A DNA stretch of 64,000 nucleotides from UBA5794 sp963714375 (GTDB taxonomy: Bacteria > Actinomycetota > Acidimicrobiia > Spongiisociales > UBA5794): positions 502,717 through 566,716 of the forward strand of contig CAVQOG010000006.1 in assembly GCA_963714375.1 (NCBI GenBank). The letters are read 5' to 3'. Of this stretch, positions 8,925-18,229 are shown one piece after another (position 1 is the stretch's first letter; the number at the start of each line of letters is the position of its first letter). The notes below the pieces were generated by a model that had not been told where the DNA came from, did no database searches, and saw only the letters and a list, made by a program, of their open reading frames with translations. Made by a program: the position numbers and the translations under genes.

Positions 8925-10405
8925 GGTGCAACCACCTGAGAAGACGCGAGCACCGCCCGCTGCGTGAACCCGGCCAGGGATTCAACTGCGGACGCAACCC
9001 GATACATGACCTCCTCGCCAAGCGCCGGAGCCATGATCTGGAACCCGATCGGAAGTCCAGCATCATCGACGCCGATCGGGACCGAAATCGCCGGGTCACC
9101 TGCGAGGTTGGATGGAATCGTGCACACATCTGAGTAGTACATCGCGATCGGATCGGCGGCCCTTTCCCCGACCGGGAATGCAGTGGTCGGGCTTGTCGGA
9201 GAGATCAACACGTCGACCTTCTCGTATGCTGCCGCGAAATCGTTCCGTACGAGAGTCCGTACCCGCTGCGCCTGGCCATAGAAGGCGTCGTAGTAGCCCG
9301 CAGACAGGGCGTACGTGCCAAGAAGAATCCGGCGGATGACCTCAGGTCCGAAACCTTCAGCTCGCGAATGCGCCATCATGTCCTCGGTCGTTCCCTCAAA
9401 ATGTGAGCGGTGGCCGTATCGCACACCGTCGAACCTGGCGAGGTTCGCTGAACATTCCGCTGGTGCAATCAGGTAGTAGGCCGAAAGCGCATACTCCGAG
9501 CTTGGAAGCGACACGTCGACGAGTTCTGCTCCGGCAGATGCGAGCTGTGCAGCCGTAGCGGACACGGCAGCCTTGACTTGGGGATCGATACCCTCACCCA
9601 TGAGTTCGGTGACGATCCCGACCCTGAGCCCCTTGACCCCCACTTCGAGAGAGCTTGCGAGATTTGGGACGGGGCCATCGATGGATGTCGAGTCATAGTG
9701 ATCCCAGCCGGCGATCGCATCCAGGATTACGGCGGAATCTGCCACCGATCTGGCGAATGGACCGATCTGGTCGAGCGATGAAGCAAAAGCAATCAGTCCG
9801 TAGCGAGACACAAGACCATACGTCGGCTTCATACCAACGACACCGCATAGGGCTGCTGGCTGACGGATTGATCCACCGGTGTCGGATCCGAGCGCACCAA
9901 ACGCCGAACCTACCGCAACGGTTGCGGCCGAGCCACCCGAAGAACCGCCGGGTACGTAATCCGGGTTCCACGGATTGCGGGTCTCACCGTACGCCGAGTT
10001 CTCTGTCGACGAGCCCATGGCGAATTCGTCCAGATTCGTCTTGCCAGTCAGAACTGCTCCGGCCTCCTTGAGCCTTCGTACGACCGTTGCATCGTACGGC
10101 GGTTTCCAGCCCGCGAGGATTTGCGACGACGCTGTCGTAGTCACACCCTTCGTGCACATGTTGTCCTTGAGCGCAATCGGGATGCCCTGCAGCGGACCAA
10201 CATCGCTTCCGTCTGCGAAAGCAGCATCGGCCGATTCGGCTGCCGCACGCGCACCCTCTGCATCAAGTGTCAGATAGGCGTGAAGCTGTGCCTCAGTGAT
10301 CGACGCCCGTCGAGTCACGGCATCGAGCAGGTCGACCGAGGAGAACTCGCCCCGCCGCAGGCCTGCGCCTGCATCAGCGATTGTGAGATCTGCAAGATCG
10401 GCCAT
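8921..10405 (-). CDS. gatA: Aspartyl/glutamyl-tRNA amidotransferase subunit A
   Basis: Glutaminase subunit of GatCAB, 494 residues, of the amidase-signature family. The Ser-cisSer-Lys triad is visible as ALKDNM (Lys), GGSSGGSAATVAVG and GSDTGGSIRQPAALCG. The ATG at 10405 gives MADLADLTIADAG; 28 in-frame residues further upstream overlap gatC and look unconserved. GatA follows gatC by 2 bp and overlaps gatB, so the three subunits are coupled. Confidence 0.97.
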   Translation of the reverse strand: MADLADLTIADAGAGLRRGEFSSVDLLDAVTRRASITEAQLHAYLTLDAEGARAAAESADAAFADGSDVGPLQGIPIALKDNMCTKGVTTTASSQILAGWKPPYDATVVRRLKEAGAVLTGKTNLDEFAMGSSTENSAYGETRNPWNPDYVPGGSSGGSAATVAVGSAFGALGSDTGGSIRQPAALCGVVGMKPTYGLVSRYGLIAFASSLDQIGPFARSVADSAVILDAIAGWDHYDSTSIDGPVPNLASSLEVGVKGLRVGIVTELMGEGIDPQVKAAVSATAAQLASAGAELVDVSLPSSEYALSAYYLIAPAECSANLARFDGVRYGHRSHFEGTTEDMMAHSRAEGFGPEVIRRILLGTYALSAGYYDAFYGQAQRVRTLVRNDFAAAYEKVDVLISPTSPTTAFPVGERAADPIAMYYSDVCTIPSNLAGDPAISVPIGVDDAGLPIGFQIMAPALGEEVMYRVASAVESLAGFTQRAVLASSQVVAP

Positions 10406-10407
10406 GG

Positions 10408-10692
10408 CTATCCGAGAATCCGTGGAACTCGAAACTGTCCATCGTGGCTGTCGGGAGCCTGTGACAGAAACGAATCGCGGTCGAGGCACACATCGATTTC
10501 ATCAGCACGGAAGCCGTTGACGAGCGGAAGGGGGTGCGACGTCGGCTCCACCCCCTCCGTTGGGAGTCCTTGGACCCGTTCGGCATGGACCAGGATGTCC
10601 TCAAGTTGGCTTCCGTACTCAGTGAGTTCTTTCTCAGTGAGAGCGATACGGGCGAGGTTCGCTACTTTGGCAATGTCAATTTCAACTGGCAT
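10408..10692 (-). CDS. gatC: Aspartyl/glutamyl-tRNA amidotransferase subunit C
   Basis: A 94-residue GatC that clamps GatA and GatB together. The sequence MPVEIDIAKVANLARIALTE and the central E-rich helix ending in VQGLPTEGVEPTSHPLPLVN are typical. The ATG at 10692 is used; the upstream in-frame extension is Arg-rich and overlaps the divergent gene's leader. First gene of the gatCAB-serA operon. Confidence 0.93.
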   Translation of the reverse strand: MPVEIDIAKVANLARIALTEKELTEYGSQLEDILVHAERVQGLPTEGVEPTSHPLPLVNGFRADEIDVCLDRDSFLSQAPDSHDGQFRVPRILG

Positions 10693-10805
10693 GCCCACGA
10701 TGGTACCGACGACCCGTTTCCTTGCGGCGAGCCCTGATTCCTTGCGACAGCCCTCGCGGTGGCCCCGTGACGGCGGAGAACCGGCACGACGGTACCGTGG
10801 CTCGC

Positions 10806-11450
10806 ATGCTCCCCCTTCCCTCAAGACGCGAACTCAGGCGGCGCCTTCCGCGGCTCGCCCTTGGCCTCGTCTTGTTCGGTGCCGGGGTTTCGTTGCAGGT
10901 CATCTCCGGCCTCGGACTCTCGCCGTGGGAAGTTCTTCATCAGGGAATCTCAAACCGAACAGGGATTCCGCTCGGCACCGTCGGCATCATCACCGGACTT
11001 GTTGTACTTCTGTTGTGGATTCCCCTCAAAGAACGGTTTGGTATCGGAACTGTCGCCAACATCGTCCTCATCGGCATTGTCATCGATCTCAGCCTCTGGC
11101 TCCTCCCCGAATCGGCGGACGATCTTGCGGTGCGATCCACTCTGCTGGTGTCTGGCATTCTCATCGTCGGAGTCGGATCGGGGCTCTATATCGGGGCGGG
11201 ACTCGGACCGGGCCCTCGCGACGGGTTGATGACAGGACTCGCCAAGCGTGGAGCGAACATCGCTGTTGCCCGATTCGGGATCGAGATCACGGTGCTTGTC
11301 ATCGGTTGGCTCCTCGGTGGAACCGTTGGCATCGGCACGGCGCTCTTTGCCTTCGGCATGGGACCGCTCATCGCGTTCTTTCTTCCGATGTTTGCCCTCG
11401 AACCACTCCAGCGGGACATCCCCAATGCCCACTTCGGAACCATTCAATGA
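10806..11450 (+). CDS. YczE/YyaS-like integral membrane protein
   Basis: A 214-residue membrane protein with about five helices, resembling the YczE family. Visible family-like segments are LSPWEVLHQGISNRTGIPLG near residue 40, IGAGLGPGPRDGLMTGLA near 135 and a closing helix GPLIAFFLP. The start at ATG 10806 (MLPLPSRRELRRRLPRL) gives a positively charged N-terminus before the first helix, consistent with the positive-inside rule. It diverges from gatC and converges on dapE with 4 bp between the stops. Function is unknown; YczE proteins are annotated only as membrane proteins. Confidence 0.78.
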   Translation: MLPLPSRRELRRRLPRLALGLVLFGAGVSLQVISGLGLSPWEVLHQGISNRTGIPLGTVGIITGLVVLLLWIPLKERFGIGTVANIVLIGIVIDLSLWLLPESADDLAVRSTLLVSGILIVGVGSGLYIGAGLGPGPRDGLMTGLAKRGANIAVARFGIEITVLVIGWLLGGTVGIGTALFAFGMGPLIAFFLPMFALEPLQRDIPNAHFGTIQ

Positions 11451-11454
11451 GGAA

Positions 11455-12498
11455 CTAGTCAGTGAGGAACTGGCGCATCACGTCGTAGGCGACGGCAAGG
11501 TTCTCAATGGGCATCGATTCGTCGACCTGATGGGCCTGAGCAACCTCGCCTGGCCCGTAGTTGACAGCGGTTGCACCTCGTGACGTGAGCCGTGCCACAT
11601 CGGTCCAACCCTGTTTTGCGACCCGGTCACGGCCGATGAGTGCGTCAAGACGCTCCACTTCCGAGTTGCTTTCAGCAATCAGTCCCGCTGGTGCACGATC
11701 CTTGATCACGACCTCGTCTGCGTCAGAGGCGATGTCTCGGAGTCTCTCCTCGGCCTCCTCAATCGTGTAAATGGGCGGAAACCGGTGATTGAGGTTCACT
11801 ACGAAGGTCGGTGGGATGATGTTGTTGGCAATACCACCATGGGCTTGGGTGACGGAGAAGACCTCTCGATAGGCGAGGCCACCGATGTCGACTGTTTGAG
11901 GCACCAGATCGTGAAGTTTCGCAAGCCAGCTTCCACCTTTGGTAACGGCATTCTCGCCAAGCCACGGACGGGCAGAATGGGCAGACGAGCCGGTGAATAT
12001 GACGTCGGCATTCAAGACACCATTGCAGCCAAGCTCGAGATTGAGGTCGGTTGGTTCCATCACAACCGACAACGACGCATCCAGAAGCCACGGGCATTGG
12101 TCGAGGACCGCTTCGAGACCATTCTCGGCGGCCGGGCCCTCCTCCTTGTCGTAAAACACACAGACGAGGTCGGCATTCGAGCGCTCGACATCGGCGTCAG
12201 CGAGGAGTTCAATCATCACCGCGAGTCCCGCTTTCATGTCTCCGACCCCTAGCCCACGAATGCGAGCGCCGACGATTGTCGCCTTCGGATCTCCTTGGAC
12301 TGGCACGGTATCAAGGTGCCCGTAGAGGGCATAGAACGGCTTCCCTTGCGCTGGTGATCCCACAACCACGGAGTTCCCGATACGAACCACGGATTTGGTT
12401 GCAGAAAAGCGGTCCACAATCCATGTGCAGAGTGCACCTTCGTCCCCTGTCACGGAGGGGATGTCGACAATCTCAATCAAGGTGTCGAGAAGGGTCAC
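11455..12498 (-). CDS. dapE: Succinyl-diaminopimelate desuccinylase
   Basis: Zinc M20 peptidase-fold enzyme that hydrolyses N-succinyl-LL-diaminopimelate, 347 residues. Metal ligands are visible in YGHLDTVPV (His, Asp), GVGDMKAGLAVM and YDKEEGP. The N-terminus LLDTLIEIVDIPSVTGDEG matches DapE. The GTG at 12498 overlaps the dapD stop (GTGA); a more upstream ATG would read 29 residues into dapD. Last gene of the dapC-dapD-dapE run, so the succinylase branch of the lysine/peptidoglycan pathway is complete from tetrahydrodipicolinate to LL-DAP. Confidence 0.93.
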   Translation of the reverse strand: MTLLDTLIEIVDIPSVTGDEGALCTWIVDRFSATKSVVRIGNSVVVGSPAQGKPFYALYGHLDTVPVQGDPKATIVGARIRGLGVGDMKAGLAVMIELLADADVERSNADLVCVFYDKEEGPAAENGLEAVLDQCPWLLDASLSVVMEPTDLNLELGCNGVLNADVIFTGSSAHSARPWLGENAVTKGGSWLAKLHDLVPQTVDIGGLAYREVFSVTQAHGGIANNIIPPTFVVNLNHRFPPIYTIEEAEERLRDIASDADEVVIKDRAPAGLIAESNSEVERLDALIGRDRVAKQGWTDVARLTSRGATAVNYGPGEVAQAHQVDESMPIENLAVAYDVMRQFLTD

Positions 12499-13349
12499 AC
12501 CTGGACCTCGAAGGTGCGCAAGGCATCGTTGAGCGAGGTCTTGCTGTCCGTTGAGGCTGACCGGCTGCCGATGATCAGAGCACACTGCACGTTGTAGGTA
12601 CCGGCGGGAAACTCTTTGGGTCTGGTGCCAGGGATGACAACGGAGTTCGCGGGTACGCGACCGCGAAACTCGATGGGGTCGGATCCCGTTACATCGATGA
12701 TCGGCGTCGATCCGGTAATGGTCGTGTTCGCCCCGATGACAGCACCCGCCTCGATCACGGTACCCTCAACGATGATGCTGCGCGACCCAATGAATGCCCC
12801 ATCCTCAACAATCACCGGCCTCGCCCCCACTGGTTCGAGAACGCCACCAATGCCAACGCCCCCGGACAGGTGAACATTCGTTCCGATCTGTGCGCACGAC
12901 CCGACAGTGGCCCACGTGTCAACCATCGATCCTGCCCCCACCCTCGAACCGATGTTGACGAAACCTGGCATCACGATGACACCCGGTTCGCAGAAGGCGC
13001 CGTATCGCACCATGCCAGGAGGTACAACTCTGACGCCTGCTTCCGCGAGGTTGGTCTTTACGGGGATCTTGTCGTGGTACTCGAAGGGCCCCACATGCAT
13101 CGTCTCAAGGGGAGAAATACGGAAGTAGAGCATGATCGCTTGCTTGATCCATTGGTTGACGACCCACTCGCCGTCAACCTTCTCGGCTACCCGGATGATT
13201 CCTGCGTCGAGATCAGCGATCGTGGACCCCACGGCGTCGGAAACTTCGGTCAGGCTGAGATCACCGGCGTAGGCAGCGGTGATCGCGGCTTCTCTGGCCA
13301 TGGCTGCTCGGGACATTTCTCTTGGGGACACGGTTCCTCCGCTGATCAC
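12495..13349 (-). CDS. dapD: Tetrahydrodipicolinate N-succinyltransferase
   Basis: A 284-residue left-handed beta-helix acyltransferase that succinylates tetrahydrodipicolinate. The hexapeptide-repeat region runs from about residue 110 to 240 (GVIVMPGFVNIGSRVGAGSM, GAFIGSRSIIVEGTVIEAGA, IGANTTITGSTPI). YFRISPLETMHVGPFEYHDK upstream carries the substrate-binding part. The start overlaps the dapC stop, giving a coupled operon. Confidence 0.93.
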   Translation of the reverse strand: MISGGTVSPREMSRAAMAREAAITAAYAGDLSLTEVSDAVGSTIADLDAGIIRVAEKVDGEWVVNQWIKQAIMLYFRISPLETMHVGPFEYHDKIPVKTNLAEAGVRVVPPGMVRYGAFCEPGVIVMPGFVNIGSRVGAGSMVDTWATVGSCAQIGTNVHLSGGVGIGGVLEPVGARPVIVEDGAFIGSRSIIVEGTVIEAGAVIGANTTITGSTPIIDVTGSDPIEFRGRVPANSVVIPGTRPKEFPAGTYNVQCALIIGSRSASTDSKTSLNDALRTFEVQV

Positions 13350-14497
13350 TTCAGTGCTTCGACGAGAGCCGCTGCTGCCTGCTCACATTCTTCCAGAGCC
13401 GGCACCAATGCAAGACGAATGTAGCCCTCACCGCCGGTTCCGAAGAATCGGCCAGGGGATACGACAACTCCCTGGTCAAGGAGCCGCTCGGTGATGGCAA
13501 GGTCGTCTCCGACCCTGACCCACAAGTACAGACCAGCACGGGAGGCAACAACATCCATCCCGAGATTGACGAACGCGGGTTCAAGGATGCGTCGTTTTGC
13601 CGTGAAGATCGCTCGGCGACTGGCCGCGTGCTCGTCATCTGACCATGCGGCGATGGCCGCTGCCTGCACGAACTCGGGTGACGCCGTCCCGGTGGTGGAA
13701 CGCAACTCCTTGAGGGCCTTGATCGCGACTGGGTCACCAACGATTGCCCCCGATCGGTACCCGGTCATACCAGAGCGCTTTGAAAGTGAAAAGAACGCGA
13801 GAACGCCCTTGAGGCCATCGTCAGCGACTTCCAGCACCGAAGTCGGTCCATCGGGAAAAGCCTCTTCTTCATACGTGTCGGCGTAGCACTCGTCCGACAA
13901 CAGCCACGCTCCACGGTTACGGCACTCCCGGTACAGGACAGCCAGGTCCTCGGCACTCGTCACGGCACCCGTTGGGTTGTGAGGTGAACAGCTCCACACG
14001 ATCTTGGCTGCATCAAACACAGCCGCTGGGATAAGAGATGCTCGCATCACGAAGTCGCCGTCAAGCACAACGCGGTGAAGACGCGCTCCTGCAAAGATCG
14101 CACCGCGCTCGTACACCGGATATCCCGGACTTGGGAACACAACAACATCGCCAGCATCTCGATCAACGAATGCGAAGTGCGAACTGAAGATTGCTTCCTT
14201 CGAGCCGGAAGTCGGCACCACCTGGGTGGCTGGGTCAACGGTGATGCCGTACCTGCGCTTGACCCAGTGGGCGACGGCAGCTCTGAGTTCTGCAAGTCCT
14301 GCGGATGTCGGATACTGGCTGATTTCGGGGATAGCGCTTTGCATTGCCTCAGGAATGAACTTCGGCGTCGGCTCTCTGGGATCGCCGATCGAGAAGTCGA
14401 TGATGGGAAGACCCGCTTGCCTGCGGTCGATCGCTCGCTGTTGAATCGTCGCCATGGGATAGTTCCCGAAGTCCCGTAGCGCTGGATTGATAGTCAT
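13346..14497 (-). CDS. dapC: Succinyldiaminopimelate transaminase (class I/II aminotransferase)
   Basis: A 383-residue PLP aminotransferase. The PLP lysine is in FFSLSKRSGMTGYRSGA (about residue 235), preceded by CSPHNPTGAV and DECYADTYEE. The family alone could be an aspartate or alanine aminotransferase, but the 4-bp overlap with dapD and the dapE gene behind it make N-succinyl-diaminopimelate transaminase the best call. The ATG at 14497 (MTINPALRDFGNYPM) is preferred to an upstream in-frame start that adds nine residues. Confidence 0.88.
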   Translation of the reverse strand: MTINPALRDFGNYPMATIQQRAIDRRQAGLPIIDFSIGDPREPTPKFIPEAMQSAIPEISQYPTSAGLAELRAAVAHWVKRRYGITVDPATQVVPTSGSKEAIFSSHFAFVDRDAGDVVVFPSPGYPVYERGAIFAGARLHRVVLDGDFVMRASLIPAAVFDAAKIVWSCSPHNPTGAVTSAEDLAVLYRECRNRGAWLLSDECYADTYEEEAFPDGPTSVLEVADDGLKGVLAFFSLSKRSGMTGYRSGAIVGDPVAIKALKELRSTTGTASPEFVQAAAIAAWSDDEHAASRRAIFTAKRRILEPAFVNLGMDVVASRAGLYLWVRVGDDLAITERLLDQGVVVSPGRFFGTGGEGYIRLALVPALEECEQAAAALVEALK

Positions 14498-14558
14498 GGC
14501 ACAACGGTAGCTCGGGCACGCCAATCACCTTCGCACCGATCGTTCCTACCATCGCGGC

Positions 14559-14960
14559 ATGAACACCACTGGGTATCGGGTCACCTATTCGCTTCTTGGA
14601 CTTGCGTTGATCGCGATCATCGGAGCCTCGGTTCTGTTCATCCCCTCTGGCGACCCAGAAACCCTTCCCGATGCCGTCGAGAGTTACTCGCCGCGCGATG
14701 GTGATCTCGTCACGAATCCCATCAAGGTCGTCATTGATCTCAAGCCCAACTACGGGGTGCAGTTCGCCATCGACGGCCAGCCGATCCCCCAGGATCAGGT
14801 GGATTCCATCGTTGAAACCGGGAGACATCAGTTCACGCCCGGCGAGGGAAAAGTGATAGAACGCTGGACACCGGGGGATCACACCGTAGTTGCGTCCTGG
14901 ATCGGTGGTCCGAGCCAAGTGGATGTGGGAACGCTTGTATGGACGTTCACGGTTCAATAG
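14559..14960 (+). CDS. Small membrane-anchored/secreted protein of unknown function
   Basis: A 133-residue protein with one N-terminal hydrophobic helix (LGLALIAIIGASVLFIPSG, residues 12-30) and a beta-rich exported domain. The domain has an Ig/CopC-like feel (YSPRDGDLVTNPIKVVIDL then WTPGDHTVVASWIGGPSQVD). No cysteine lipobox is seen. It diverges from dapC. I do not recognise the family; a periplasmic or cell-surface role is inferred from the topology only. Confidence 0.7.
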   Translation: MNTTGYRVTYSLLGLALIAIIGASVLFIPSGDPETLPDAVESYSPRDGDLVTNPIKVVIDLKPNYGVQFAIDGQPIPQDQVDSIVETGRHQFTPGEGKVIERWTPGDHTVVASWIGGPSQVDVGTLVWTFTVQ

Positions 14961-15029
14961 TCAGAAGTCAGACGTCGGACGTCGGATAACCGACAACGGA
15001 TAGCAGATAACGGACAACGGATAGCGGAG
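14960..15029. repeat. Degenerate heptamer tandem array (about 10 units)
   Basis: Ten consecutive 7-bp units fill the gap between two genes: GTCAGAA, GTCAGAC, GTCGGAC, GTCGGAT, AACCGAC, AACGGAT, AGCAGAT, AACGGAC, AACGGAT, AGCGGAG. The shared pattern is roughly RNCRGAY. The array ends 13 bp before the start of the YceI-domain gene. Similar heptads occur near 44.4, 44.6, 51.3 and 52.4 kb. Confidence 0.75.
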
Positions 15030-15042
15030 CGAATTCACAGAC

Positions 15043-16155
15043 ATGTCAGATGACACTTACACATTTGATCCTGATGCGTGGCATCCGGCGGTTGCAGGGG
15101 CGGTGTCCGGTTCAATCGCTGCCATCGTCGCCGCGCTCGTTTCGCTTCCGCTGCGGTCACCGGACGAAATCATCGCAAACAGCCTGTCCGTCGTTCTCGT
15201 TTCGATCGCCCTCGGCCTCGTCGCGGGAATGCTGTGGCGGAGGCTGCGTGCTGGTCGTAGCCCACAAAAGACCTTCGCATGGGCGATGTTCGGGGGTTTT
15301 GTTGTCGCAATGCTCGCGGCCACGTTCGGACAGGCACTCCTGCTCGACAACCTGATCCAATACGCCGCTCCGCTCTCTGCAATCATCTTCATCACGCTCG
15401 GCTTCTTCATACCCCTCCTGTCACGTGTGACAGCCCCGTCATGGGTCGCAGCAATTCCGATCCTCGTCGCTCTCGGTCTCGGTGTCGGCCTGTTCGGACA
15501 AGGCAACGTTGACTCCGGCGAGTTGGCCCTCGATGACCTCACACCGGTCACGACCGCAGCGTCCCAGACGACCGTCGCCACCGGTCCGAGCGAGTCCCAG
15601 ACCTCCTCTCCCGACGAGACACCGACAAAACCCTCAGGCGAAATCTCAATACCCGATGACCTCGCCAGCAGCTACACCGTCTCAAGCGGGATAGTCACCT
15701 ACGAGGTACCTGAGGTTCTCCAGGGCCTGTCGACGGTAGGAGTGGGACGATCTGAATCTGTGAGCGGCACGATCGCCCCGAACAGTGCCTTCATGTTCAC
15801 CCTCGACATGCAATCGTTCATATCGGATCAGGCACGTCGCGACTCAAAGGTGAGCGGCTGGTTCACCGATCACCCACAAGGATCATTCAGCGGTGCCAGC
15901 TTCACACTTCCGCCGTCGGCAACGGTCGGGACGGCGATCATGTTCGAGGTCACAGGAGATCTCACCGTGAACGACATCACTCACGAAACAGCATGGCAAA
16001 TCGAAGCCAGGGTCGAGGAGAACGGCACGCTTTCGATCAAGGGCGAAACAGATATCGTGCTTTCCGACTTCGATGTTCCCGTCACCACGGGCATTGTGAC
16101 GATGGAAGACAGCGCCCACCTCGAGGTCCTCGTCTCGGCCGAACCGACAGGCTGA
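15043..16155 (+). CDS. Membrane protein with C-terminal YceI-like domain
   Basis: A 370-residue protein in three parts. Residues 15-155 hold four or five transmembrane helices (for example GSIAAIVAALVSLPL and MFGGFVVAMLAATFG). Residues about 165-205 are a Thr/Ser/Pro-rich linker. Residues about 208-370 are a YceI-like lipocalin-type domain (SSYTVSSGIVTYEVPEVL, VSGTIAP, MQSFISDQARRDSKVSGWF). YceI domains bind polyprenoid lipids, so an envelope lipid-binding role is inferred. The fusion to a multi-helix membrane module is less usual than the secreted YceI form. The start ATG at 15043 follows the heptamer array. Confidence 0.82.
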   Translation: MSDDTYTFDPDAWHPAVAGAVSGSIAAIVAALVSLPLRSPDEIIANSLSVVLVSIALGLVAGMLWRRLRAGRSPQKTFAWAMFGGFVVAMLAATFGQALLLDNLIQYAAPLSAIIFITLGFFIPLLSRVTAPSWVAAIPILVALGLGVGLFGQGNVDSGELALDDLTPVTTAASQTTVATGPSESQTSSPDETPTKPSGEISIPDDLASSYTVSSGIVTYEVPEVLQGLSTVGVGRSESVSGTIAPNSAFMFTLDMQSFISDQARRDSKVSGWFTDHPQGSFSGASFTLPPSATVGTAIMFEVTGDLTVNDITHETAWQIEARVEENGTLSIKGETDIVLSDFDVPVTTGIVTMEDSAHLEVLVSAEPTG

Positions 16156-16192
16156 GCAGGCCGGTGTCAGGCTCGGCGCCCGCACAGCAGCA

Positions 16193-18229
16193 TCACATCA
16201 GGCCATCGGGTCCTTGTTTGAGAAGACGTGTGAACGCCCCGACGTCCAGCACGGGGATACCGAGTGATTCAGCCTTCGTCAGCTTCGAGCCAGCACTCTC
16301 GCCCGCGATCAAGGCTGACGTCTTTGACGAAACTGACCCTGAGACCTTTCCACCCCGCTCAACGACCGCGGACTTTGCTGAGTCGCGGGTGAAGCCGTCG
16401 ATTGCTCCAGTGATGACGAAGGTGAGGCCATCGAGCGTCTGTGGCAGGGTTGGGGCAACCCGGTCGGGAAGCGCAAGGCTGACCCCAGCGGCATCGAGCC
16501 GAGCGATCAATGCAAGGTTGTCCTTGTCTGTGAACCACGCATGGACAGACGTTGCGATCTCGGGTCCGATGCTGTCGATCTGGGCGATCTCGTCTGTCGT
16601 CGCAGAAGCGATCGCGTCGATCGAGCGAAAATGCTCAGCAATCAGGCGCGCCACCGTCCCACCGACGTGGTCGATACCCAGTCCGAAGACCAACCTTCCA
16701 AGCGGTTGTTCCTTGGAGCGTTCAATCGATTCGACAAGGTTCGTGGCAGAGACCGTCGCCCACCCTTCGAGGGTCAACAGATCGGCGACTGTCAGCGAGT
16801 AGATGTCGGAAGGATCTCTGATGAGGTCCGCTGTCACGAGCGCATCAACCGTCTTGTAGCCGAGCCCTTCGATGTCCATTGCCCCGCGGGATCCGAAGTG
16901 ATACAGATACTCGCGCAGCCTGCTGCCACAGGTGAACCCACCGGTGCATTTTGCCTTTGCCTCCCCGTCGGGAAGAACAATCGGATTGCCACAGAACGGA
17001 CAGTTCTTCGGCATGTGCCATTTCTTGAGACCCTTCGGTCGCAGTTCGAGAACCGGACCCACCACTTCGGGAATGACGTCGCCAGCACGACGAACCACGA
17101 CAGTGTCACCGGGACGGATGTCCTTGCGGTGAATCTCGCCCTCGTTGTGGAGTGTCGCGTTCGTTACCGTTGCACCGCCAACAAAGACCGGTTCCATGAC
17201 GGCGTACGGTGTCACAGCCCCTGTGCGCCCTACGTTGATCTCGATGGACTTGAGGATGGTGTTCTTCTCTTCTGGCGGAAGCTTGAATGCAATTGCCCAC
17301 CGCGGCGATCGCGCTGTGAAACCGACCTCAGCTTGATCCGACAGAAGGTCGGCCTTGATGACGATGCCGTCGGTCTCGTAGTCACGGTCGTGGCGGTGTT
17401 CGGTTGCAGATGCGATATATGTCTTGACCTCATTGATCGTGCCGACAGTTTCATTGGCAGGATTGATTCTGAGACCGAGTTCGGATAGCCAAGCCATCTG
17501 GTCGGTATGGGATGTGAGGCGCGGGCCGCCTTCGACGTAGCCGAGTTGGTAGATCCACACCGCGAGATTGCGCGGCGCCGTCATCGCCGGATCCTTCTGA
17601 CGCACGGAACCTGCAGCCGTGTTCCGAGGGTTGATGTACGGGGCGCCCCCGATCTCAGCCTGTCGAGCATTCAGTGCGTCGAATTCGGATATGGGAAGGT
17701 AGATCTCGCCACGCACTTCCAATACGCCGGGAGCCTCGCCACGCAGCACGATGGGGACGGATCGAATCGTCCGCACATTTGCGGTGATGTCTTCGCCAAT
17801 GGCCCCGTCGCCTCTCGTCGCCGCACGCGTCAGCTGGCCGTCTTCATACGTGAGCGAAACCGCCAACCCGTCGATCTTGAGTTCGCAGCTGTACCCGCCA
17901 GGGGCACGTCCCAAACGTCCAACAAGCCGTTCGTTCCACGAGTCAACCTCCTCAATGCTCGTTGCATTGTCGAGCGAGAACATCCGTTCTCGGTGTGCGA
18001 CCGGAGCGAACCCTGACGTGAGCGGTGCACCAACCCTGCGCGTCAGACTGTCTGGGTCGACGAGCTCGGGATGGGATTCCTCAATGGCGACAAGCTCGCG
18101 GTACAGGGCGTCATAAGTGTTGTCGTCGACGATCGCTGCATTGAGGTTGTGGTAGCGATAGTTGTGCTCTCGTAGTTCTTCGAGCAGCTGGCGATAACGT
18201 TCAGCGGGTTCCAAAATGCCTCCGTCCAT
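16193..18229 (-). CDS. ligA: NAD-dependent DNA ligase LigA
   Basis: Replicative DNA ligase of 678 residues: Ia domain, adenylation domain with the lysine in CELKIDGLAVS (about residue 118), OB-fold, a four-Cys zinc finger (CPFCGNPIVLPDGEAKAKC plus a later Cys), helix-hairpin-helix region (GIDHVGGTVARLIAEHF) and a C-terminal BRCT domain (LDGLTFVITGAIDGFTRDSA). The ATG at 18229 lies inside the 3' end of mnmA, giving a 29-bp overlap. Longer in-frame starts extend further into mnmA and add Ser/Cys-rich residues that look spurious. Last gene of the hydrolase-iscS-mnmA-ligA run. Confidence 0.96.
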   Translation of the reverse strand: MDGGILEPAERYRQLLEELREHNYRYHNLNAAIVDDNTYDALYRELVAIEESHPELVDPDSLTRRVGAPLTSGFAPVAHRERMFSLDNATSIEEVDSWNERLVGRLGRAPGGYSCELKIDGLAVSLTYEDGQLTRAATRGDGAIGEDITANVRTIRSVPIVLRGEAPGVLEVRGEIYLPISEFDALNARQAEIGGAPYINPRNTAAGSVRQKDPAMTAPRNLAVWIYQLGYVEGGPRLTSHTDQMAWLSELGLRINPANETVGTINEVKTYIASATEHRHDRDYETDGIVIKADLLSDQAEVGFTARSPRWAIAFKLPPEEKNTILKSIEINVGRTGAVTPYAVMEPVFVGGATVTNATLHNEGEIHRKDIRPGDTVVVRRAGDVIPEVVGPVLELRPKGLKKWHMPKNCPFCGNPIVLPDGEAKAKCTGGFTCGSRLREYLYHFGSRGAMDIEGLGYKTVDALVTADLIRDPSDIYSLTVADLLTLEGWATVSATNLVESIERSKEQPLGRLVFGLGIDHVGGTVARLIAEHFRSIDAIASATTDEIAQIDSIGPEIATSVHAWFTDKDNLALIARLDAAGVSLALPDRVAPTLPQTLDGLTFVITGAIDGFTRDSAKSAVVERGGKVSGSVSSKTSALIAGESAGSKLTKAESLGIPVLDVGAFTRLLKQGPDGLM

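Noticed and set aside
10121..11458. 445-codon plus-strand frame across gatA, gatC and the membrane protein gene
   Set aside because: Arg/Ser/His-rich composition and overlap with three recognisable genes mark it as a shadow frame.
14960..15029. CRISPR array
   Set aside because: The repeat unit is only 7 bp with no spacers and no cas genes; it is a simple tandem array.
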